Below, in pieces: positions 11,839-18,742 of a stretch of 64,000 bases of DNA. Under the pieces are notes generated by a model. The model was not told where the DNA came from. It ran no database searches and was given only the letters and a program-made list of their open reading frames with translations. The position numbers and the translations under genes are program-made. Position 1 is the stretch's first letter, and the number at the start of each line of letters is the position of its first letter. The stretch comes from Billgrantia saliphila (GTDB taxonomy: Bacteria > Pseudomonadota > Gammaproteobacteria > Pseudomonadales > Halomonadaceae), in the NCBI RefSeq assembly GCF_002930105.1, contig NZ_PJRN01000008.1, positions 124,001 through 188,000 on the forward strand. The letters are read 5' to 3'.

Positions 11839-11900
11839 CCTATATATAGGACAGCCATAGGCTAAAAGTCAGCCATAGGCGTTATCAGACAGTCATTGGC
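11839..11900. repeat. Three 11-bp direct repeats plus a 12-bp palindrome upstream of the thioesterase
   Basis: CAGCCATAGGC occurs at 11852-11862 and 11870-11880, and CAGTCATTGGC at 11890-11900, spaced 18 and 20 bases. Next to them CCTATATATAGG (11839-11850) is a perfect palindrome that could include the -10 region. Spacing near two helical turns suggests an operator array for the thioesterase gene. No known regulator is recognised. Confidence 0.5.
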
Positions 11901-12010
11901 GGCCCGCCCTGATCGACGCTTGCCAACGATACGGCGGCCCAGGCTGTGGCAGCGACCGGTATGCTTTGGCCGAGTCGGCGCTCCCGATTCTAGGCCCGCT
12001 CCGACAACCA

Positions 12011-12030
12011 ATTCAAACAACAGTTTGAAT
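12011..12030. promoter_or_regulatory. 20-bp palindrome, PsrA/TetR-like operator candidate
   Basis: ATTCAAAC-AACA-GTTTGAAT is a perfect 8-4-8 inverted repeat. It fits the CAAAC-N4-GTTTG form described for PsrA, a fatty-acid-responsive TetR regulator in Pseudomonas. It sits between a divergent acyl-CoA thioesterase and the rdgC-acyltransferase genes, 89 bases before rdgC. A near copy lies at 44988-45007. Confidence 0.55.
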
Positions 12031-12118
12031 TTTCATCTATCGTCGCTTCCGCTTTGCCACTGGAACCCCCGCCCCCCCTTCGCCATAATATGCGTCCTTT
12101 TCGTTCAGGGAATGCGCC

Positions 12119-13051
12119 ATGTGGTTCAAGCACTTGCACCTTTACCGCCTGCATGGGGCCGCGGCGATACCCGCGGCCGACCTGGAGACGGCGCTGGCCG
12201 AACAGGCGGCGCGTCCGCCGGCCAGTCAGGAAGCCCGGCGCGTGGGCTGGTGCCCGCCCGCGGGGCGTGCCGGCACCGCCCTGCTGCATGAGCTGCAGGG
12301 GCAACGGCTGATGACCATGCTTCGCCACGAGCGGCTGCTGCCCGCCGGCGTGGTGCGCGAGGAGGTCGAGGAGCGTGGCGCCGAGATCGAGACGCGCGAA
12401 GGCCGCAAGCTGCGCCGCAAGGAAAAGCAGGAACTCAAGGAGCAGGTCTACGAGGAATTCTTGCCGCAAGCGTTCGTGCGCACCCAGAAGGTGGATATGT
12501 GGTGGGACACGCGCCGCGACCTGATCGCGGTGAACACCAGTTCACGCAAGCGTGCCGAGGAGGCGCTGGACCTGCTACGCGAGACGCTGGGCAGCCTCAA
12601 GGTGACGCCGCTGGCGACCCGCACCCTGCCGATGCGCGCGATGACCCAATGGCTCGCAGAGGAAGGTTCTCGCCCCACCTCGCTGCAGCTGGGAGACCAG
12701 GTCGAGCTCAAGGCCAAGGGCGACGACGGCGTGCTGCGTGCCCGCCAGGTCGATCTGGATAGCGACGAAATCCAGCAGTTGCTGGCGGCAGGCCGCCAGG
12801 CCAGTCGTCTGGGCGTGGAGATCGAAGGCCGGCTCGGCTACGTACTGCACGATGACCTGACTCTTAAATCGTTGCGCTTCAGTGACGCACTAATCGACGA
12901 AGCGAGCGAGACTGAGGATGATGGAGACGCCATCGTGCGACTCGAGGCCGACTTCATGCTGATGAGTCAGGCCCTGGCGGAAGAAATAGAGCAATTGATC
13001 GGATGGCTGGGCGGCGAAGCCTCCCAGGCCGCATCGCAGGACAGTGCATGA
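12119..13051 (+). CDS. rdgC: Recombination-associated protein RdgC
   Basis: Ring-shaped DNA-binding protein thought to limit RecA loading. The 310 residues match the family length. It begins MWFKHLHLYRLH, like RdgC (MWFKNL...), and shows VWWDTRRDLIAV-like text (DMWWDTRRDLIAVNTS) and LPMRAMTQWL typical of the family. An AT-rich CATAAT just upstream is a possible -10. The stop codon overlaps the next start as ATGA, so it heads a coupled three-gene unit with the acyltransferase and the cation transporter, a partnership with no obvious functional logic. Confidence 0.93.
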   Translation: MWFKHLHLYRLHGAAAIPAADLETALAEQAARPPASQEARRVGWCPPAGRAGTALLHELQGQRLMTMLRHERLLPAGVVREEVEERGAEIETREGRKLRRKEKQELKEQVYEEFLPQAFVRTQKVDMWWDTRRDLIAVNTSSRKRAEEALDLLRETLGSLKVTPLATRTLPMRAMTQWLAEEGSRPTSLQLGDQVELKAKGDDGVLRARQVDLDSDEIQQLLAAGRQASRLGVEIEGRLGYVLHDDLTLKSLRFSDALIDEASETEDDGDAIVRLEADFMLMSQALAEEIEQLIGWLGGEASQAASQDSA

Positions 13052-14259
13052 CCGATGATACTTCGATGAACGAGACACCGACCGGCAACCTGGCCGAGGA
13101 CCCCTGGGCCGATATCCGCCCCTACCGTGACGACGAGGTGGCCGCAGTGCTGGCGCGTCTGGCCGGCAATCGCGAACTGCTCGACGCCTTGACCCGCTAC
13201 CGCCTGCCGCGTCTTCATCGGCGGATGCCGTGGCTGGCACGCGCCGTCGCCTCCTATGCCATTCGTCGCGAGACTCGTGACGTGTTCAGCGTACGCGACT
13301 TCCAGATGCGTGTGGCGTACTACATGGAGCGGATGCTCCGCACCTCCACCGACGAATTCCGCGTCGAAGGGTTGGATCGCCTGGACCCGAACACCGCGTA
13401 TCTGTTCATCGGCAATCATCGCGATATCTCACTGGACCCGGCGTTCGTTAACTATGCCCTGCACCAGGCGGGCCGCGACACGGTACGCATCGCCATTGGC
13501 GATAACCTTCTCAAGAAACCCTACGTGACTGATCTGATGCGGCTCAACAAGAGCTTCATCGTACCGCGCGCGCTGCGTGGCAAGCGCGCCATGCTGGCCG
13601 CCTACCAGTCGCTCTCGAGCTATATTCGCCACTCCATCATCGAGGACAACCATTCGATCTGGATGGCCCAGCGCGAGGGACGCGCCAAGGACGGCATCGA
13701 CCGCACCGACCCGGCGATCGTCAAGATGTTGACCATGGCTCGCCGCCTGGAGGACCGCCAGGCCCCCATCGGCGCCGCCATCGCCGAGCTGCGGCTGGTA
13801 CCGGTGTCGATCAGCTACGAGTACGATCCCTGTGACTTGCAGAAAGCGCGCGAGCTGCATGCGGTGCATAGCCAAGGGCGCTACGAGAAAAGCGAATTCG
13901 AAGACATCCAGTCGATCGTCGCCGGCATCACCGGGCACAAGGGGCGCGTGCAGTTGCGCTTCGGCGAGCCGCTGGGAGCGAATTACGATACGCCCGAATC
14001 CGTCGCCGCAGAGATCGATCGCCAGGTGGTCGAAGGCTATCGTCTCTTCCCCAGCCACTATCTGGCGCTGGAAGCCTTGGGCGATGCGCCGGAACTGCTG
14101 GACCTGAGCGAGGTCAGCGATGTTGACCGCGCCCGTTTCCAGGCGCGCCTGAACGACGTTCCCGCCGAGCTGCGCAATTGGTGGTTGGCACAGTATGCCA
14201 ACCCGGTACGCCACAAGGCATCCCGGCTGATCGATAACGAGGCATCGTCGCTACGATGA
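13048..14259 (+). CDS. Glycerolipid acyltransferase family protein (PlsC-like)
   Basis: Probable 1-acylglycerol-3-phosphate-type acyltransferase of 403 residues. The acyltransferase signature is FIGNHRDISLDPAFVNYAL, and later EDNHSIWMAQREGRAKDG matches the glycerophosphate-binding region. The His-to-Asp spacing is HX5D when aligned on NHRDISLD, rather than the usual HX4D. No transmembrane segment is obvious, so it may act in the cytoplasm or peripherally. The ATG overlaps the rdgC stop (ATGA), and its own stop overlaps the next start the same way. The exact substrate is unknown. Confidence 0.82.
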   Translation: MTDDTSMNETPTGNLAEDPWADIRPYRDDEVAAVLARLAGNRELLDALTRYRLPRLHRRMPWLARAVASYAIRRETRDVFSVRDFQMRVAYYMERMLRTSTDEFRVEGLDRLDPNTAYLFIGNHRDISLDPAFVNYALHQAGRDTVRIAIGDNLLKKPYVTDLMRLNKSFIVPRALRGKRAMLAAYQSLSSYIRHSIIEDNHSIWMAQREGRAKDGIDRTDPAIVKMLTMARRLEDRQAPIGAAIAELRLVPVSISYEYDPCDLQKARELHAVHSQGRYEKSEFEDIQSIVAGITGHKGRVQLRFGEPLGANYDTPESVAAEIDRQVVEGYRLFPSHYLALEALGDAPELLDLSEVSDVDRARFQARLNDVPAELRNWWLAQYANPVRHKASRLIDNEASSLR

Positions 14260-15446
14260 ATGCAGCCACTTCGCCGCCGTCTCCACGCGGCACCCTGAAT
14301 CGCGAGACCCAGGCCCGAGAGGCGCATCGGGTCACGCTGATCGGTGCCGTCATTGACTGTGCCGTCGGCCTGCTCAAGGTCCTGGCCGGCTGGATGGTCG
14401 GCTCGGCGGCGCTGATCGCGGACGGCATCCACTCTTTCTCCGACCTGGTGACGGATGTCTTCGTGCTGGCGGCGACCCATTTCGGCCGCCAGGCACCCGA
14501 TATCGATCACCCGTATGGACATGGGCGCATCGAGACGTTGGCCACGCTATGGCTGGGCAGCGTGTTGATCTTCGTCGCCGGCGGCATCGCCTGGGCCAGC
14601 CTCTCCCGCCTATTGGACGGCGATCCGATACCCGCCCCCGGTATTTGGGCCATTGGCGTCGCCCTGCTCTCGCTGATCGCCAAGGAGTGGATCTTCCGCT
14701 ACACCATGAGTGTCGCCAAGCGTGTTCGCTCGCGCCTACTCGAGGCCAATGCCTGGCATTCGCGTTCGGACGCCCTCTCTACTGGCGTGGTTTTGGTGGG
14801 CCTAGTGGCCGCACAGTTCGGCGCCGGCTGGGTCGACGCAGTCGCCGCCATCGTGGTTGGGATAATGGTCGGACAAGTGGGTTGGCGGCTGCTGTGGGAG
14901 TCGGGACGCGAGCTGATCGATACCGCCCTGCCCGAAAGCGACCAGCAGAAGATGAAAGCCGTAGCCGAGGCAGTACCCGGAGTGGATAGCGTGCACGACG
15001 TGCGTACCCGCTCGGTCGGCAGCCACGTGGTGCTCGACCTGCATATCGTCGTGCCGCCGAGACTGTCCGTCTCCGAGGCCCACGAGATCGGCAATGCGGT
15101 GAGTCGTCAACTGCGTGAGGCCTACCCCGAACTGGCCGACGTGACCTTCCATATCGATCCCGAGGACGACTCCAACCAGATCGAGCATAGCCTGCGCCCC
15201 GGCCTGCCCTTGCGCAGCGACGTCGAGAGCATCCTCGACGAAGTGTGGCAAGACTGCCCGGCCTGGCACAACCGAGTCGCCCTGGACCTTCACTACCTGG
15301 CCGAGCAGATCGATGTGTCGGTATACGTGCATCAACTCCCCGCCGGCCAGAGCCTGGATGACGCCGCCCACGAACTGCGCAAATGCTCTCCTCACCTCAG
15401 CTGGATGGGCCGCCTGAGGGTGTGGCAAGGGCCGGGGAAAGGCTAA
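14256..15446 (+). CDS. Cation diffusion facilitator family transporter
   Basis: Inner-membrane divalent cation/proton antiporter, probably exporting Zn, Fe, Mn or Co. The 396 residues include about six membrane segments. The first metal-site motif is in DGIHSFSDLVTD, followed by DHPYGHGRIETLA, and the second is HSRSDALSTGVV, where HxxxD supports metal export. The cytoplasmic ferredoxin-like domain (VDSVHDVRTRSVGSHVVLDLHI) seems followed by a second, weaker copy, which explains a length above the usual 300. It is coupled to the acyltransferase by an ATGA overlap. Confidence 0.92.
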   Translation: MNAATSPPSPRGTLNRETQAREAHRVTLIGAVIDCAVGLLKVLAGWMVGSAALIADGIHSFSDLVTDVFVLAATHFGRQAPDIDHPYGHGRIETLATLWLGSVLIFVAGGIAWASLSRLLDGDPIPAPGIWAIGVALLSLIAKEWIFRYTMSVAKRVRSRLLEANAWHSRSDALSTGVVLVGLVAAQFGAGWVDAVAAIVVGIMVGQVGWRLLWESGRELIDTALPESDQQKMKAVAEAVPGVDSVHDVRTRSVGSHVVLDLHIVVPPRLSVSEAHEIGNAVSRQLREAYPELADVTFHIDPEDDSNQIEHSLRPGLPLRSDVESILDEVWQDCPAWHNRVALDLHYLAEQIDVSVYVHQLPAGQSLDDAAHELRKCSPHLSWMGRLRVWQGPGKG

Positions 15447-15477
15447 CCCCGCTCCAAGCCCGGCCCACTCGTACACG

Positions 15478-15497
15478 GGTATGATACGGGTCATACC
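15478..15497. promoter_or_regulatory. Inverted repeat before lapG, operator candidate
   Basis: GGTATGA-TACGGG-TCATACC is a perfect 7-6-7 inverted repeat. TATACT at 15521-15526 could be a -10 box downstream of it, 47 bases before the lapG start. With no T-run after it, an operator is more likely than a terminator for the preceding transporter gene. Confidence 0.45.
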
Positions 15498-15572
15498 TAT
15501 TTGTTAACGCCGCCCTCCTTTATACTCGTGCCGAAGAGTTACATTCCTTAACATCCCTCCCGGCGCGACTCG

Positions 15573-16280
15573 ATGACACGACCCCCCGCCTCACCCGCTC
15601 ATTCCCCAGGCCGACGCCGTTTCCTGGCCGGCCTGGGAGCGCTATGGCTGGCCGCCGGGCTCGGGCTATCGCCGGGGATACTGGAAGCTCGCATCGATCG
15701 CGCCCGCCTGCGCGACAGCATGCAACGTCTCCACGGGGGTGCGGGGCTGGCGATGCTTGAAGAGTGGTTCACCCTGCTGGATCGCCTCCAGGGCGCCGAA
15801 TTGAATACCCAGTTGCGCGAAGTGAACGAATTCTTCAATCGACGCGTGCGTTGGCTCGAGGACATCGATATCTGGCGGCAGGAGGACTACTGGGCCACGC
15901 CGCTGGAAACCATGGGCAAGCGGCAAGGCGATTGTGAGGACTACTCGATCGCCAAGTACGTGACCTTGAAGGAGATCGGCGTGCCGGGCTCGAAGCTGCG
16001 CATGATCTACGTGCGGGCGCGTATCGGCCGCAGCCAGATTACGCAGGCACACATGGTGCTGGGGTATTACGAGACGCCTACCGCCGTGCCTCTGTTGCTG
16101 GACAACCTGGTGTCCTCGATCACGCCGGCGACACAGCGTACCGATCTCGACCCGCTCTTCAGCTTCAACAGCACCGGCCTATGGACTGGCGGCTCCCCGC
16201 AGTCGCGAGCGGATCCGCTGGCGCGGTTGTCACGCTGGCGTAGCGTGATCGAGCGCATGGAGCAGCAGGGGTTTCTGTGA
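15573..16280 (+). CDS. lapG: LapG-type periplasmic cysteine protease (bacterial transglutaminase-like)
   Basis: Calcium-dependent periplasmic protease that cuts the N-terminal retention module off LapA and frees the adhesin. The 235-residue protein has the expected catalytic triad: Cys121 in RQGDCEDYSIA, His160 in TQAHMVLGYY and Asp177 in PLLLDNLV. Asp120 and Glu122 beside the Cys match the known calcium ligands. The N-terminus GRRRFLAGLGALWLAAGLGL looks like a twin-arginine signal. It is followed 111 bases later by lapD, the usual pairing, and its target lapA is in the same cluster with a TAAG site. Confidence 0.93.
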   Translation: MTRPPASPAHSPGRRRFLAGLGALWLAAGLGLSPGILEARIDRARLRDSMQRLHGGAGLAMLEEWFTLLDRLQGAELNTQLREVNEFFNRRVRWLEDIDIWRQEDYWATPLETMGKRQGDCEDYSIAKYVTLKEIGVPGSKLRMIYVRARIGRSQITQAHMVLGYYETPTAVPLLLDNLVSSITPATQRTDLDPLFSFNSTGLWTGGSPQSRADPLARLSRWRSVIERMEQQGFL

Positions 16281-16391
16281 GACGACAACGAAAAAAACGC
16301 ACTACGGCCAAGCACAGGCAGTTGACGCCGGCGCTCGGCAGCCGTGTGCAACGGAACGCAGCATGACGTTCATTCCTGGGGGAACGATACG

Positions 16392-18311
16392 ATGTCCTTG
16401 ATCAAGCAGCTCTGGCTCACCATTGCGGCACTGCTGTTGCTGGCCTTTGTCGGCAGCCTGCTCATCGGCGTGACGAGTAGCCGGCACTACATCGAGCAGG
16501 AGACCCACATCAAGAACAGCGACAACGCCAACGCCCTGGCGCTCTCCATGAGCCAGATGGAGAAGGACCCGGTGACCCTCGAGCTGCTGCTGGCCGCCCA
16601 GTTCGACACCGGCCATTACCGGCGCATCGCGCTTTACGACCCGGAAGGCGGCATCATCGAGCAGCGGGAGGCCAGCGAGCATATCGACGACGTGCCGGCA
16701 TGGTTCGTCGATCTGGTGCGCTTCGAGGTGGCCCCGGGGCAGGCGGTGGTACAGGATGGCTGGCGTCAGTTCGGCATACTGGAGCTGGAAAGCCAGCACA
16801 GCTATGCGTACCGCTCGCTGTGGCGCAGCACCCTGGTGCTGACCGGCTGGTTCGCCCTTGCCGGTACCATCAGCCTGCTACTGGCCAGTTGGATCGTGCG
16901 CGCTATTCGCCGTCCGCTGCGTGACGTGGTCAACCAGGCCCAGGCCATCGGCCAGCGCCGCTTCACCATCGCCAACGAACCTCGAACGCAGGAACTTCGA
17001 GTCGTCGTGCAGGCCATGAATCGCCTTTCGGAAGCGGTACGTCAGATGCTCGGCGAGGAGAGCGACAAGCTCGACCAGCTGCGCCGCCGCATGCAGCACG
17101 ATCCGGTAACCGACACGCTGACCCGCGCCCCGTTGCTCGACCGGCTGGAATCGCATCTGCGCAGCGAGAAGGAGGATGCCAGCGGCACCCTGGCCATGGT
17201 ACGTATTGCACGCCTGGCCGAGGTCAACCAGAGGCTCGGCCATGCCGCAACCGACACGCTGCTGGTTCGGATCGCTCGACGCCTCGATCAACTGGCGAAC
17301 CTATACGGGTACGGTACCGTGGGGCGCCTGAACGGCAGCGATTTTGCCCTGATCCTGCCACGCCAGCACGACCTGGAAGCGGTCGGTCGCGACCTCGAGG
17401 AACGCCTGCGCAGTCTGGGTGAAGAGCTGAGCGCCGACGTGTCGCTGCCCTCCGCGCTTTGCCAGTACCACCAGGGCGAAGGCCGAGGTGAGCTGCTGGC
17501 CAGCCTGGACGGCGCCCTGGCCAGCGCGGAGAGCCAGGGACCCTTCGGGCAGACCCGGGTCGAAGAGCCGGCCAGCAGTGTTCTCTTCACGCGGCACGAC
17601 GAATGGCGTCAAGCGCTGTCCGAAGCCCTCGAACAGGGAGTTCTGCTGGCGCACTATCCGGTACTCGACGCTCATGATCGCTTGATACACCACGAAGCGC
17701 CTTCCCGGCTGCGCCTGAAAGGCGAATGGCGTCCGGCCGGCGTTTTCCTGCCGTGGGTCGGGCGCCTGGGTATGTCGCCCATCCTCGACTTGGCCGTGGT
17801 CAGCGCCGCCATGGATGACACCGCCGCCAGCGGCAAGCCAGTCGGTATCAACCTGTCGTCCGATTCGCTGGGCGACGGCCACTTCGTCGGCGAGTTGATC
17901 GCTCGCGTCCGCGCCCGGACGGACATCGCGCCTCTGCTCTGGTTCGAGCTACCGCAGTCGGTCGCCTTGCAGCAGCCTCAGGCGCTCAAGACACTCTGCC
18001 ACGCCCTCCTGACGCTGGGCTGCAAGGTAGGTCTCGAGCATGTCGGCACCCAGTTCGGCAAGATCGAAGGGGTACAGGATCTGGGATTGAGCTTCGTGAA
18101 GATCGACGCCGCGCTGAGTCAAGGTGTCGAGGACCGGCAGGACCAACAGAGCCTGCTGCGCGGCATGGCCACCCTGGCCCACTCGCTGGGCATCATGGCC
18201 ATCGCCGAAGGCGTGGAGAGCCGTGGCGCCGCCGAGGTGCTCTTCAATCTGGGGCTGGATGGCGTTACTGGACCGGGCGTACGCCACACGCAAACCGGCG
18301 ATATGAACTGA
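16392..18311 (+). CDS. lapD: LapD-type c-di-GMP effector (HAMP, degenerate GGDEF-EAL)
   Basis: Inner-membrane c-di-GMP receptor that sequesters LapG when c-di-GMP is high. The 639 residues give two membrane segments (near residues 5-27 and 155-175) around a periplasmic domain, then a HAMP segment (SWIVRAIRRPLRDVVNQAQAI), a coiled helix, a GGDEF domain and an EAL domain. Both enzyme sites are degenerate: GGDEF is replaced by NGSDF (residues 314-318) and EAL by EAP (435-437). This points to a receptor rather than an enzyme. The start was chosen at ATG 16392, with GGGGGAA upstream; the frame is open 16 codons further back. Confidence 0.93.
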   Translation: MSLIKQLWLTIAALLLLAFVGSLLIGVTSSRHYIEQETHIKNSDNANALALSMSQMEKDPVTLELLLAAQFDTGHYRRIALYDPEGGIIEQREASEHIDDVPAWFVDLVRFEVAPGQAVVQDGWRQFGILELESQHSYAYRSLWRSTLVLTGWFALAGTISLLLASWIVRAIRRPLRDVVNQAQAIGQRRFTIANEPRTQELRVVVQAMNRLSEAVRQMLGEESDKLDQLRRRMQHDPVTDTLTRAPLLDRLESHLRSEKEDASGTLAMVRIARLAEVNQRLGHAATDTLLVRIARRLDQLANLYGYGTVGRLNGSDFALILPRQHDLEAVGRDLEERLRSLGEELSADVSLPSALCQYHQGEGRGELLASLDGALASAESQGPFGQTRVEEPASSVLFTRHDEWRQALSEALEQGVLLAHYPVLDAHDRLIHHEAPSRLRLKGEWRPAGVFLPWVGRLGMSPILDLAVVSAAMDDTAASGKPVGINLSSDSLGDGHFVGELIARVRARTDIAPLLWFELPQSVALQQPQALKTLCHALLTLGCKVGLEHVGTQFGKIEGVQDLGLSFVKIDAALSQGVEDRQDQQSLLRGMATLAHSLGIMAIAEGVESRGAAEVLFNLGLDGVTGPGVRHTQTGDMN

Positions 18312-18325
18312 GCGTCACTTCGGAT

Positions 18326-18652
18326 TCAGATGACACCGCTGTCGTCTGAGTCCGACATCAACCCCACGCTATTCATGCGTTGGCGCAACGATTGACGATC
18401 AAGCAACTTCTGCTGGGCCGGCTCGGGCAGATCGGTGAAGCTGATCACCCCCTTGTCCATCAAGACGTTGATGACATCTTCCAACACCCGCACGAACGCC
18501 AGGTCGGACTTCGTCAGCGCCAGGCTTTCGGCATCTCCCGATAGGAAGAGCTGCAGTTCGGGCGAGGAGGAAGGCATGTATTCATGGCATTCCTCCGTTT
18601 CCTCGTGGCTGACCTGTGCGACCCGCCCCGAATCGTCGCGTTTGATGAACAT
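18326..18652 (-). CDS. Small conserved protein beside lapD, function unknown
   Basis: A 108-residue soluble, acidic protein. It begins MFIKRDDSGRVAQVSHEE and contains SDLAFVRVLEDVINVLMDKGVISFTDLPEPAQQKLLDR (in two parts here), which resembles small Pseudomonas proteins sometimes labelled tryptophan synthase beta-like. The label is misleading because no PLP site is present. GAGGG precedes the ATG. It converges on lapD with 14 bases between stops and lies downstream of the lapA terminator, so it probably has its own promoter. A role linked to the Lap system is inferred only from position. Confidence 0.75.
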   Translation of the reverse strand: MFIKRDDSGRVAQVSHEETEECHEYMPSSSPELQLFLSGDAESLALTKSDLAFVRVLEDVINVLMDKGVISFTDLPEPAQQKLLDRQSLRQRMNSVGLMSDSDDSGVI

Positions 18653-18690
18653 GGTTCCGCCCTCGTATTGTCTCTGCGCAGATTAACAAA

Positions 18691-18719
18691 CGCCCTGCCC
18701 GGTGTCTCCGGGCAGGGCG
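18691..18719 (-). terminator. Rho-independent terminator after lapA
   Basis: A perfect 12-bp stem (CGCCCTGCCCGG/CCGGGCAGGGCG) with loop TGTCT, followed on the minus strand by TTTGTTAA. It lies 23 bases after the lapA stop. Confidence 0.9.
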
Positions 18720-18742
18720 AAGTTGCTGCTACTTGTAATGGA

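Noticed and set aside
9162..11849. 895-codon plus-strand frame opposite gyrA
   Set aside because: Antisense shadow with low-complexity L/V/G/D composition and no motif; gyrA is unmistakable.
15425..15460. CGGGG-N9-CCCCG stem-loop as terminator of the cation transporter gene
   Set aside because: It overlaps the coding end and has no T-run.
16392..18311. Active diguanylate cyclase or phosphodiesterase
   Set aside because: The GGDEF and EAL signatures are replaced by NGSDF and EAP, and lapG is adjacent, so a LapD receptor fits better.
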